Shown here in pieces: positions 24,456-36,589 of a stretch of 64,000 nt of DNA. A program made the position numbers and the translations under genes. Source of the stretch: Otis tarda (taxonomy: Eukaryota; Chordata; Aves; Otidiformes; Otididae); assembly GCA_026413225.1 (NCBI GenBank), contig CM048554.1, positions 91,243,963-91,307,962 of the forward strand, in the 5' to 3' direction. Under the pieces are notes generated by a model. That model searched no databases, was not told where the DNA came from, and saw only the letters and a program-made list of their open reading frames with translations. Position 1 is the stretch's first letter, and each line of letters begins with the position of its first letter.

Positions 24456-26855
24456 CAGAAGCTGAAAGAAAGCCATATCAGAGAAGCATAATATACATGT
24501 CCCACTACACTTTCCAAGAATACAAGTTTGTAGGCTTATGGTGATAGGGCACAAGTCACCAGCTCTTAAAATCCCTCTGCTCAGTTAATCACTACACTCA
24601 TTGTTTATAGTCCATGTGAGCAATAAGGGGAAGTTTCTTACGAAGACAGGCACAGTTATGAGGTTACTCTGAAAACGACTATGAAAGAGTTCAGGCTCCA
24701 ACAATCTGGCAGCATTGTTCACTATGAACACATGCAGAGTATCATCTCTCTGTAATAGAAGCACTAGAGAGCAATCTCTAAGATCTCCCCAAGACTAAAA
24801 CTATATTGTTTTATTCTTAAAATAAAGGGAAATACAAAGCATAGTCAGCTTCCTATTACGTGAAGGTGATGTTTATGGCATGTAGATAAACTATATGTAG
24901 ATGTCTAATTCAGGTGGGTCCAGGTCAGTCAGACATATTGACTTAAATTCCCTTAGCTTAAACTTAATGGACAATGAATCTGATTATTCTGCTTCCAGGT
25001 CTGTCTTAAGTTCAACAAGAATGTTGCCCATGAGAGGTTAAATCCAAGCTAAAAGGGCATTGTTACTTCATTTTTTTCCTTTAGCTGGACCATTTGAGGT
25101 ACTCATTTTCCTGGGTGACAGAAAGTTAAGTGTAGGAAACCTTGTAATTTTCCACTAGAGTACAACAGGATTTTCTGATAAAACTTTACTCTTGACCACA
25201 GCAGAGCCATACTATACCTTATTTTTTTTTTTAAACAGTACAACACAGCTACCTTAAAGCTTCGCAAATTAATTCAGAATATCTTTTACAAAGCAACAGT
25301 GCATCAAACCATGCTGGAGTTGCCTGTGAGTAAAGAAAAAAAAACTGTCAAGCTCTGGTCATGGTACCCTTCCTTCATTTAAAATCTTATTTACAATCTA
25401 AGTCACTTGGAACAGTGGATAATATCAGGGAACACTGCATGAGGAATGTATTTTTTCATAAGCTGCTCTTTTTTTATCTCAAAAAACTGTTTAAATGTTA
25501 CTGAGGGAGCACGTGCTATTAGCCTCAAGAGAGGTACAAATTTTGTGGTCTAGTTGTGCACAGTTCAAAATTCTGCAATTTATCCAGCATAACACATTTT
25601 TTGAAGTGAGTAGCTGAACAAGGGTTGTTTGATGAAGTAATTAGATGATTTGTTCAATATTTGGAAAGAGATTTGGGTGAGTATTTTTTAAAATTTCTTT
25701 GATTAAGGCACACCACAAGAGGAGTACAATTGAAGTCGTTGCTGCTTCAGGTGAAAGCTGTAGGTAATTCATGACTCTAGAACTGGTCACCCTGTTACTT
25801 AACTCTAGATGTATTTACAGTTCTAAAGTACTAAAGATCAGCAATGTTTCCCACCCAAGGCTGGCAATTGTTATGTTCCATTGCAGCCATGTGTATCCTC
25901 CCCTTTGTCAGTATCAGTGGATTTACAGAGAATTAAGTGTTGACAGGAACAATTTCTCAATACCGGGATTAGTTCTGCAAGCTTCCATGAATCCACTGAC
26001 AATGAGCAACACAGTCAATATGAAAAGTTCTCAGATCAGGTGCTAAGATTTACCCAAAATTTGTTCCTTGAGTTGGTGTATTTTTTCATAGTTTTTCTGA
26101 GCATATTGTGTTTTATTATCTGGTAGTGAATGGTTTTTAAGATTAGCAAAACTGCTAAGTGACACTTAATTTCAACGCCACAAAATTTTAGTAATTTAGT
26201 ATTACCGTACATAGCTCTGACAACTCTAATACATGAAAAGAGGTTTAACTCCTCTTCCAGAAATAAAACACAGTAGTGAAGGTCCTATCATTTTATGTCT
26301 CTGGACTGTCAGGTAAAGCTTGTATATCTTACAACCATTATCAAAAGGCAAGTTTCTGAGAAACAAAGCTGGCAATTAAGTGAGTTTGAAAATTAGGTGA
26401 GTGAAAATTCCAGAGTCATTGTCAATATACTGATTACAATCAAACAACTGAAAGTTGTTCGTTGTGTCAATATGACAATAATTGTGTCAGGGCTGGGGGT
26501 GTCGGTAGACCATAACAAGTAAATATGTTACACTAATTAGAAGATGAAGAGTTCATCTCTTCATCTGTTGAGACCTTGTACTGCACGCAACCTGGAACTT
26601 GCCCTAGCACAAAGTCAGCCAAGCCAGACGAGCAGTTTGTCAAGAGCCTGGATTCAAAGTCCTTTCCTCTGCATCACAGTGAATTTCACCCATATGAAGC
26701 TGTTTGTATGTCCACATTCCACCTCTGCTAAGATCACAGTCTAACTGTAAAGAAGGATTAGAAATAATGTATTTATAAAACCACAGACACACAAGTTTTG
26801 TAATCTTCAAGAATGGCATTAGTACACAGGTACGTAAGGCAGAGTAGCAGCATTT
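24456..26855. other. No recognisable feature
   Basis: AT-rich DNA without an identifiable repeat, RNA or exon. The longest open frame (25771-26046, 91 codons) has no recognisable motif. Confidence 0.5.
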
Positions 26856-26935
26856 CACAGAATCACAGAATGATTTGGATTGGAAGGGACGTTAAAGATC
26901 GTCTAGTCCAACTCATCTGTGACAAGTACAGCTGA
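26856..26935 (-). mobile_element. CR1 LINE 3' end, diverged
   Basis: CACAGAATCACAGAATGAT is followed by 'TTGGAAGGGACGTTAAAGAT' and 'CGTCTAGTCCAACT'. This is the minus-strand CR1 terminus of a diverged subfamily. Beyond about 26935 the CR1 consensus can no longer be followed, so the far boundary is uncertain. Confidence 0.8.
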
Positions 26936-29900
26936 CATTCTCTGACACTTGCCTGGCCAACCCTGCTTCCTATTCCTTAATAATTTTCCAAACTTGAACC
27001 AACTATATCAGGTGTCTGCTTCAAGCAGGATTCAATAGAGGTTTAAATAGACTTCTCAGTGCTCAGGGAAAAAAAACTTCTTCCACGTTATAAAAAGGAT
27101 TGGTTTTTTAATTGAAAAATAACAGTTTACCTATCTGAAAAAAAAAAAAAGCCCAATTAGTGTTTGAACACTAACATGTTGCACTCAGCATGGGTTTTGC
27201 TTTGTCTTTTCCATCACAAATCTAGTGCTTCAGAGACCTTGATTATTTGAGTTTGACAGTATCCCCAATTACCTGTTCTTATCCTTGCTTTACCCCCTAG
27301 GAACTAAGGCCTACGGATGTAAAAGCCAGAACTGTCAAAAGCATTCACTAATGTGGGGCTCCTAATTTAACAGCATTGGACTATCTTCCTCCTGAACACT
27401 TAGCATTTCATAGGACCTTGTATGTTCAAAGCACAACTTTAAGTGATTTCAGCTGCAGCTGTGTGCTCAAGGCTTCTACAGAACTGCTCCTGGATATCTC
27501 ATGCTGAGCACACACAAATATAAAACTAACTCATAGTTAGTGGCCAACTGTGAAAGAGATGGGGTTTTGCTCTTGGCTCTGTTTGAATTTGCTTTGCTTT
27601 TAGAAAGGACTAAACCAGAGCATCACACACAGCACAAATCTGATTCATTTTTAAAGCACAGTTAATCTTTTAGGCTAACTACTAGTGGAAGAAAAGACTG
27701 GGGGAGGCTTAAAAGTATTAGTAAGGTTTGGATTTGCTTGTCTATTTGTTTCAGAGGCATAAGGAGCTCTGTGCAAAAGAAAAGGGCTGGAATGTATCAG
27801 CAGAGTTTGGGCTGTGAGGTAAAGAAAAAAGTATGAGAAGAGTGCCGATGAATTTTGGGTAAGCTGTGAATGAAGGCATTTGTTTCCCTCCTTGACATCT
27901 CTCATGAACCTTCAATTGTCCATTCCAGCTGATCCGATCTTTGATGATTCCCCATCCCCACAGACTGATTTACCTTCCTGCATCCCCTGGGCCACGTCTA
28001 CAGTAACAGAAGGGTCACAGCAGAGGGTCAGGACAGACCTTCCAACAGGATGTGAAATGGGATGTAGGAAGAAATGGCAAGCACCACTGGAGGAGCCATC
28101 TCCCCTCTCCCAGAAACATGCAGCACCGCTCCACGCTCCCTTTGCAGCAGCAGCAAGCCTGGCTCCATGTGAGGTTATTCAGGCAAGAGGCAGAGCCTGC
28201 CTGCTCAGCAGCAAGTGTTTCTCTGACAGCTGGTCCCACCTTCCTTGGAGAAGAGACAGAAATTATATTGTCAACAAAGTTAAAGACCCATCATAGAGTC
28301 CTAATCTGGCTTTTCCAAGGAATATTTCTTTGCAATTTTTCCACTATAGGTAACCACATACATTGCCTGTGCCCAATACTGACCTTGTCTCCAAATGCAT
28401 ACCCAGAAGGGAGAGCAGGTGGGGGAAAGAGTAGAAAATATTTAGGTTGTGCAGAAAACATTCTTTCAGGCACTTCCTCATTCCCAGCCACTTTACTTTG
28501 CAGCTAAACATACTTTTTCTAATAATGTAAATTATTTTGGATGCATAGACACCAAACACATCTAGCAAATATTAGGAATCTCAAAAAGCCTTAAAAAATA
28601 CCATATCCCAAAGCTTGAAAAAATTAAACTGGCAGTCAATCTGCTCTGCAAGATCTCTTCATCCACCTCTGACTAAAATTCAGCAGAATCTGTAATACAT
28701 TTCACCTCGGACTCAACAAGATAACACTTGTATACCAAAGATTCTCACTGAAGTTAAGAGATGCTTTTCATGTACAGCGCACAGGAAAGGAGCATCACAG
28801 GAGGAAGATTACTCTCTCCTTTCTTGTGTACCTTGTAGGGAAGGCAACACCATATGCCACAAATACTCAAAAAACCTTATAGATAATGTCCTCTGCCTGC
28901 AAAGAAACATGTAAGAAGAAACTTAATAAGCCTCAAATTTATTTACATCTATTGATTCAGCTATGTTTTTATTTTTGTGCTTTGAGAAAAGCAGGACCAT
29001 CTAAAACAGGAACAGACTGTTAAGGAGATGGTACTGCATGAGTCCAAGTTCCCACATCCTTCATCAGGTTTCCACTGTTACTGTACATCTGCAGTTATTA
29101 TCTCTTTCTATAGAGTTATCTACTGTGTTGCATGTTGCTAATTTCATATGCAGCAGACCTTTGTATCTTTGTGGATATTGTGCTCTGTTGGAAGACATTT
29201 GGGACCAGAAGATGCTATGGAGCTTAAGCTTGTTAAACTGCCTACGACATGAGTGAGAGCTGCTTGCAAAGATGAGAGACAGAGGGTGACCTCAATGAAT
29301 ACAAAATAAAACAACTTTAAAAGAAGGTTTGCCTGTAAGAAACTGTGTCATTAACTGACTGTGTAACTTGAAATTGTCTATGGGGACATAGGTATGCATA
29401 TCTGAAAAAAGAAAAATGCTTAACGCATCTAGCCTTGAAACATCAGTAAAAGCTCTAGAAATGCTTGAACTTTTATTTCTTATTTATTCTCTTTGAGGAA
29501 ATTCTAGATATTTTTAAGAAGTTGATTTTTTAATAGAACAGTAACATTATATATTATAAAAGTTCTCCCTCCCATCATTCACCCATGACAAATTGTGATA
29601 ACAAGTTTATGGGGAAAAATTTTCTCAGTTCAACAATCAACCTTCTTTTCTCCATTCCACTTTCAGTGCATCCTCCTACAGTCCAATTTACATATGGTCT
29701 ATGTTTTTTCTTTATCTGTTTTAGCTCCCCTCTCCTTTCCTCTGAATAATTTAGAGTTAGTTACCTAAATGTATAGGGTACAAACACACATCTCTTCCTA
29801 AAGACTGAATAAAATGTCATTTTTAGATGCACAGTTCCACCAATTGGGATGAATTGTTCATTTTCTCCCATCAGGTTCTAGTATGTCTTTCACAGATTGA

Positions 29901-30589
29901 ACAAACTTATTTTACTACAAATTGCTGTCACTTCCTATTCTCCTTCTGATTAATTGTATATTGCTGCTGCTTACAAGCCCTTGAACCAGAGCCCCACCTC
30001 TCTCAGCACTATATTAATGCTTAATACCCTGCTTTTTCTGACAAACTCAGAATATAATGTAGCAGGATTTTATAGCACTAGTATTCTTTTTGAGCCCTAT
30101 TTCCAAAACCTGATTTTCACCTGCTTAAAACTTAACCAAACTTGAACTGGGGCAAAATTTCACCTGCCGTTTATAGATGGTTTAAGATTATTTTTTAAAT
30201 GCTTCAGTAGGTTGTCTAAATTACAGATTCAGTTCACATCTCCCTTTTCCTCCTCATAAGTGCCAGCTGTCAGTGAAGGCTCTATGTAAATTTGTCACTC
30301 TGCAAACTAGGGCTCCTTGGGGCCTTCTCTGCCATTGCAGCTCTGAGCTGCTGTGAGCTGCTGCAGGCTTTGCTGGAACAGAAGCTTGGGGACATGAATG
30401 TTTGAACAGAAGTAATTTGTTTCCTTATATCTCCAGTCTAGCCTCAACCTACTGCACTCTCTTTCTGAAAATGGCTTATAAGATGATGCCACCTAACTGG
30501 AAATGCAGGAGGAGAGAAAAATTGAAAGGGGGAAAGGAAACTTGTCCAGAAAACTTGGGAAGAAAGACAAAAGACTGAAAACCAAGACA
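26936..30589. other. No recognisable genes; one less AT-rich patch
   Basis: Mostly AT-rich DNA. Between about 27930 and 28260 the composition is more balanced, with overlapping plus-strand frames of 138 codons (27880-28296) and 151 codons (28052-28507) and shadows on the minus strand. Neither resembles a known family, both lack coding context, and they overlap in different frames, so at most one could be real. No other element is recognised. Confidence 0.5.
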
Positions 30590-31398
30590 ATGGTGGAACC
30601 AAAGAATCATATAATCCCCGTGTGCCATAAAATGAATTGGCGGGGCAGATGACTGGCCTGGCTGAACAGGAAGCTTTTCCTACGACTCGGGAAAAAAAAA
30701 AAAAGAGTCTACTACTCTTGGAAGAAGGGGCAGGAAACTCATGAAGAATGCAAGGAGTTTGTTACGTCATGCAGAGAGAAAATTAGAAAGGCAAAAGCCC
30801 AGCTTGAACTCAATCTGGCCATTGTTGTTAAGGACATTAAGAAATTTTTTACAAATACATTAACAACAAGAAGAGAGCCAAGGAGAATCTCCATCCTTTA
30901 TTGGATGGGGGGGGGGAACATTGTCACCAAGGATAAGGAAAAGGCTTAGATACTTAAAGCCACCTTTGCCTCAGTTTTTAATAGTCAGACCAGTTATCTC
31001 CAGGATGTTCAGTCTCCTGAGCTGGAAGACAGGGTCAGAGAGCAGAATGAACCCCCCACAATCCAGGAGGAAACAGTTTTTGACCTGCTACACCATCTGG
31101 ACATGCACATGTCTATGGGTCCAGATAGGATCCACCCAAGAGTATTGAGTGAGATGGTGAAGGAGCTTGCCAAGCCATTCTCCATCATTTATCAGCAGTC
31201 CTGGTTAACAGACAATGTCCCAGATGACTGGAGGCTTGCTAACGTGACACCCATCTACAAGAAGGGCTGGAAGGAGGATCCAGGGAACTACAGGCCTGTC
31301 AGCCTGGCCTCGGTGCAGGGGAAGATTATGGAGTGGTTCATCTTGAGTGTGCTCACAGGGCATGTGCAGTACAACCAGGGGATCAGGGCCAGCCTTCA
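30590..31398 (+). pseudogene. CR1 ORF2 internal fragment: linker and N-terminal reverse transcriptase, broken
   Basis: In CR1, ORF2 encodes an endonuclease plus reverse transcriptase that copies the element's RNA at the nicked target. This piece covers the endonuclease-RT linker (about 30620-30850, with 'KAKAQLELNLA') and the first RT blocks (31103-31398, with 'DDWRLANVTPIYKKG' and 'PGNYRPVSLAS'). The catalytic RT motif lies further downstream in the family and is absent. Breaks are an in-frame TGA at 30650-30652, a frameshift near 30845-30850, a second in the G10 run at 30907-30916, and TAG at 30947-30949. Both ends are missing, unlike the usual 5'-only truncation, so the copy was cut by a later rearrangement. 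The start coordinate is approximate. Confidence 0.88.
30907..30916. repeat. G10 homopolymer within the CR1 fragment
   Basis: Ten consecutive G residues sit where the family frame would be kept by nine. This accounts for one of the two frameshifts in the ORF2 fragment. Confidence 0.75.
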
Positions 31399-32706
31399 AT
31401 TGTAATTGATTAGTCATTACTGAAGTGGAAAATTAATACAGGTGGTAAATTATTGATTTACAATTTCTATTATTTATGTGGGCAGCCACAGACAGACACA
31501 CAAACAATCAACTTCAGGAATTCGTTTTGAAGTTTTTGTCTCTCACTTAAGTTTTCATATTCAAGAAGTATGAAGGATATGATTTAAACAGAGTAGGAAC
31601 TGCTGTAAGAAATCTGGACTTTCCTGTGTCATACATTAGGTAGTTCTAGTTGTATTCAAAGAAACGATCTGTACAGTTCAGCAGAAACATACATTTCAGA
31701 TCTCACTATGTAGCTATTACATTCTTTCCTTTGCACATGAGTCAAGGACAATTTCATATTCCCACCTTGCTGCAGCAGTGATTTGCCACTATGTACGTGA
31801 CATCTAGAAACTGTGACAAGATCCATTTACACAGATATGAGATTATAAGTTAAAGTAAACATACCACTATTCAATCTAAATTCACATAGTTTTCACAACA
31901 GAGGGGAAAAAATTCTGAAGGATTTCTGCAGCACATTACATTAGAACAAATATTCCTAAAATAAAGCCAGAATAAAAACCTAGGGTAGGAAAGTTTAGAG
32001 AGGACATTTTCAAGTGGTATAAGAGTATATTAGATTATTTGACCTTTTTTTTTCACAATACCTCATATTATCTGAGATATAATAATGTGATTACAAATAT
32101 GACTATGTACCTAATTGGATCACTCTGACATTGCAAACCCATTAAAGTTGTTTGCAGTACACGCAATGTATTCAAACACAACCCCACATGGCATTATCAA
32201 GACTGCAAAGTTAAAACCAAATAAAAGGAAACCTCACATTTTGGCATCAGGATACCTGATTTGCATACCATAGCTAAACAAAATAAAAATATTGCATACA
32301 TGCAGTAAAGTAGAATTATTGTTATTGCTACAATCTTCCATCTTTAAACTGTTGATTTTGGTGATTTTCTCTGAAAATAGTCTTGAAGCCATATAAATGC
32401 AAGCTTTTGCATATAATTACTTATCAATATTTCTTCCAGGAAAAAAAAACCACTTTCATTATCAAATGCTTAAATCCTTTCAGATAATGAAATCATATGT
32501 AAGTCCTCTTATAAATAATTATTAAAAACTCTAGAAAGGCTTTGCAAATGGACCATGATTTCAAGGTCTGCAAGTCCCCTGAGCTTCATAGATGTCCAAT
32601 GCACATCAAAACCTAACCTTGTTGAGCAAGTTAAATAATTTGAATGCAATGAATGTGACAAAATCAGCCTTCTGTTGCCATAAGATTTTACATGGATAGT
32701 CAGCCT
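31399..32706. other. No recognisable feature
   Basis: AT-rich DNA between two CR1 pieces. No exon, RNA or repeat is recognised. Confidence 0.5.
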
Positions 32707-33047
32707 AGGCCTTCCAGTGCCTAAAGGGGGCCTGCAAGAAAACTGGAGAGGAACTTTTAAGAAGGTCATGCAGTGATAGAACAAGGGGTAATGGCTTTAA
32801 ACTTAAAGAGGGTAGGTTTGGATTAGATATAAGGAAGAAATTCTTCACTAGGAGGGTGGTGAGGCACTGGAACAGGTTGCCTGGAGAGGTGGTAGATGCC
32901 CCATCCCCAGAAGCATTCAAGGCCAGGTTGGATGGGACTTTTAGCACCCTGATCCAGTGGAAGGTGTCCCTGTCCATGGCAGGGGGGTTGGAACTAGACT
33001 ATCTTTATGGTCCCTTCCAGCCAAAACCATTCTATGATTCTATGATT
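32707..33047 (+). mobile_element. CR1 LINE 3' fragment, plus strand
   Basis: It starts within the CR1 3' region (GGCCTTCCAGTGCCTAAAGG) and runs through 'GAGGCACTGGAACAGGTTGC' and 'GGTCCCTTCCAGCC'. It ends with the tandem CATTCTATGATTCTATGATT terminus, so the 3' end is complete. Similarity to the CR1 consensus is high by eye, which suggests one of the younger copies here. The 81-codon frame inside is not a gene. Confidence 0.94.
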
Positions 33048-35451
33048 TTGTGTAAGAATTGGAACCATTTTAAGTCATGTTACAAGGTCAATATACATTA
33101 GTTAGTACACATTGAATTCACTATATATAAAAAGGGAATACCAACCTAACTGACATTCTGCAGTTCTATAAATCTGTAAACATGCTGATTCAAAGAGGTT
33201 GTTTCTGCAGCACTACACTTTTCTACTCATTAATTAAAAAAAAAATACTCTTAATTTCTAAAATTTTCTTCATAAAGGCACACTTACATTGCTGTTACTG
33301 AAATGTGTATGTCCACATGCTGCTTTTTCCATGGATTAACTTTGGCTCACAAAATTTGGTTTTGTTGAAAAAAATTCTGGAATTTAAAAATTACAGAGCT
33401 GCAGCCAGCATTTCCAGTAGAGTATATTCTGTTTTCTTCAAAATTTACATAAGACTGAAGTATTCTTGAACATTAGCTTTTGAGTTCTTTGGCCAAATAA
33501 AGATTCTGCCCCAGAAGTGATTTTTGTCATTTCTCTTCAGCTAATGAAGTAGCAATTATGAATGCTTTCAAGAAATTAAAAAAGAAAGCAGTTAGTTTAG
33601 CCAATTGCTAGACAGCTAGATGAGAGTACTTATTATGCTGACCTGTATGCCATCATAACTACATATGAAGATTATAAAAAAAACCCAGCTTAATAAAAAA
33701 TGGACATTTCTGTAAATTTCATTAACTGTTAAAGGAGCAGCTCAGGCAAAGACATAAACTATAAAAATACTCCACTTCCCTAGTTCTGTTCATCTTCGTA
33801 TCAGCTAGAAAAAGTGATTAGTCCAGTTTTAACTTCTCCAGAAGTCACTGAGACTCACAGGACAGGTCAGACTCTCTTGTCCTGGGGCGTGCTTCTTTGC
33901 TCACGTCTCTCAACCACATCCCGAGAGGCTCAGGATACCAGACCTGGAGATTAACGCTATGAGTGGGGCTGTGCGGAGACTACAGTCTAGACAGGTGGGA
34001 AGCCAGCAACAAGACACACAGAAGGCCATGTGGGCAGTGACACACACTTCTGCTCCCATCCCCAAGTAGACACAAAACTGATACTCTCGAATCAGCAGAA
34101 CAAGGTCCTACAGAAAAGAAATGCTGTGAAAGCACAAGACCAAAAAGCACTGTCCCAATTTCTCTCTGCCTTTCATCTCTCCCCTTCCTGCTGGAAGCCA
34201 CAAGGGTGAACAACATGCGGACAGACTCTTTCAGAAGACTAGATGGTTAGGGTATAGAAAGTGGTGAAAGATAGGTACTCAGAGAAGGCATCCACGCCAT
34301 CAGAAAATAGACACCTATTTGGGATAGGATGAACAGTTTCCTAGGTTTCCTTCTTTCTCTCCTATCCACCTAGGATAGGCACTTACCACTTAGGTAAGGC
34401 AAGTTTAGGTATGAAGTGTAGCCAAAATGTAATTTCATGAGAGAAAGCAGAGAGAAAGAGAGAAAAGGAGACAGAAAGAAAGAAAAAAAAAAAAAAGGAA
34501 CATATAAACTAAATGTTACATTATTCTTATATCCTCTTTTCCTTTTGTTCTTTTCCATAACAAGGTACAACGTAGATTCAAAAAAATCTAAACAAAAAAC
34601 AAACTTAACCCACAGAGCCAAAAAGTTATTCTATTAAAAGACTATGCTGAAGGATTTTTTATTTCTTGTTTCAAGGTGTCATGGGGAAGAAACTTTTGGC
34701 CTTTGAAAGTCAGTTTGTTCCAGGTTTGTTTCAAAAAGCAATTAAGGGAACAATCCATATTAAAATGGCCATCATTCTTTTCATTTTAACTAAAACAGCT
34801 GCATAATTTAATAATTCTACTACAGCATAATTGTTCCCACTGCAAATGTTTTAGTTCCCTACCTTCCCTGGAAGTGTAACAATGCAGTCAGTGATTAAAT
34901 GCAAAATAAGATCCAGACTTCCAATTTAAGCACAGCTACAAGAAAAACAATTGTAAAAATTATGTATTAAGGAAATGAACTAACTCTGCTCACTGCGAGT
35001 GAGAATGAGCAGAAGTTGTATCAAATAAATAATACTTTGGGCCATAGGCTCATGGCAATTCACAGATAGGTCAAATGTCTCAAATTCTGAACTCCTCATT
35101 CATACACGTCTTCCAGTGAAAATTCATAATAATCAGAGTTTCTAAATATTTGTTCAAGGGAACACTAACAGTAAGGCATGCTGATAGTGTCATATATGCC
35201 TAATAACCACCTTCTAGGTGGGTAAACTATAAATATATAAATAAGGGATTTTTTTTCAGATCAGTAGCAAAACAAAAAAAAAAAAACACAAGAGTTTGTT
35301 TAGCATTGATTATTTAACATTAAATCAATGTCTTTTTTTTCCTATCCTTCAGTGAAATTGAAGAAAATTTTCTAGTCACTGTGAATTAGGAAAAAAGGGA
35401 AAATGAAGGATTAAAATGGATTAAAAGGATTAAATGTCAGAGGACATGGTG
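33048..35451. other. No recognisable genes; purine-rich patch
   Basis: No exon or element is recognised. A purine-rich stretch with GAAA/A runs lies at about 34438-34500, and a small hairpin (CCTATCC / GGATAGG, 5-nt loop) at 34361-34379. The stretch 33850-34300 is less AT-rich than its surroundings but unassigned. Confidence 0.5.
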
Positions 35452-36051
35452 TGTCATGGTTTAAATCCAGCTGGCAACTAAGCACCATGCAGCCGCTTAC
35501 TCACTCTTTCTCAGTGGGATCGTGGAGAGAATCAGAAGGATAAAAGTAAGAAAACTCATGGGTTGAGATAAACACAGTTCAATAGGTAAAGTAAAAACCA
35601 TGCAGGCAAGCAAAGGCAACAAGGAATTCATTCACCACTTCCCATTGGCAGGCAGGTGTTCAGTCATCTCCGGGAAAGCAGGGCTACATCACATGTAACG
35701 ATTACTTGGGTAGTCAAACCACCATCACTCTGAATGTGCCCCTGCTTCCTTCTTCTTCCCTCAGCTTTATATGCTGAGCATGACATCATATGTATGGGAT
35801 ATCTCTCTGGTCAGTTGTAGTCAGCTGTCCCAGCTGTGTCCCTTCACAATCTCTTGTGCAACCTCAGCCTACTCGAGATGGGGTGGTGTGAGAAGCAGAA
35901 GACGCCTTAGCTCTATGTAAACACTGCTCAGTAATAATGAAAACATCCCTGTATTATCAACACTGTTTTCAGTACAAATCCAAAATATAGCCCTATACTA
36001 TCTGCTATGAAGAAAGTCTATGAAGTCTGCTATCCCGACAAAACCAGTACA
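35452..36051 (-). mobile_element. Solo LTR of an avian endogenous retrovirus, copy 1 (600 bp)
   Basis: On the plus strand it runs from TGTCATGGTTTAAATCC to GACAAAACCAGTACA, with proper TG...CA ends, and it is collinear with 56944-57540. Minus orientation is inferred from TATAAA on the minus strand (plus-strand TTTATA, 35766-35771) placed downstream of a U3-like segment. The minus-strand start TGTACTGGTTTTG matches an LTR type I recall as common in Neoaves, probably ERVL-related; that name is recall, not a search. No internal retroviral sequence adjoins it. The flanks (TGGTG before, GTGGT after) are similar but do not form a clean duplication. Confidence 0.87.
35766..35788 (-). promoter_or_regulatory. 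LTR copy 1 core promoter motifs (TATA intact, CRE-like changed)
   Basis: Plus-strand CTTTATATG (35765-35773) reads CATATAAAG on the minus strand, an intact TATA box. Eight bases on, 35781-35788 reads TGACATCA, one base from the CRE palindrome TGACGTCA present at the same place in copy 2. The change fits decay of a methylated CpG. Confidence 0.6.
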
Positions 36052-36589
36052 GTGGTAAAAGTCAATGGTTACTACATCCAGCCAGGCCACTGTAGAAAAA
36101 AAAAAAATTATAACAACTCACAGCTCAAGGATAGCCCCTAGCCAAGTGGGGTACTTAAGGCTATAAGTCTATCTTAACCTTACAGTTGGCAAAGTTTTTC
36201 TTAGTGTAAAATACTTCCACATTGTTTCATTCCACATAAATTGTTAACTCACAACTCTCTGTCTTGTCCAAAAACTTTTGCAAACACTCTGAGCCTCAAT
36301 AAAATACTGAAATATTTTGCATTTTATTACACTAGAGCACAGCATACATCGTGTGCTGTAAGGAAATCCGGTAGCATTACTTCAAAGGGAAAGATTATAG
36401 CATGCTCAGCTGAAAATAAGGCTCATCTAAGAATTTTGTTTGTCTGTGGTTGAGATGTTACAGGTTTAGAGACTTGGAGCTGGTCTTCCTACATCCCATG
36501 CCTTTGCTAGTAGTGTCTCTGAGAAGAGGAAAAGAAGACACAACACCATCACCGACATTTAGTAAAACTGGCCTGATACAGGGATTCGA
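36052..36589. other. No recognisable feature between LTR copy 1 and CR1
   Basis: AT-rich DNA with an A12 run near 36097-36109. No retroviral primer-binding site or gag-like sequence follows the LTR on either side. Confidence 0.5.

Noticed and set aside
24183-24554. 123-codon minus-strand open frame
   Set aside because: It overlaps the CR1 tail at 23894-24455 and reads the same non-coding region.
26936-27110. Extension of the CR1 copy at 26856 to about 27110
   Set aside because: After about 26935 the CR1 block order can no longer be followed, and single resemblances such as CTTCTTCC are too short.
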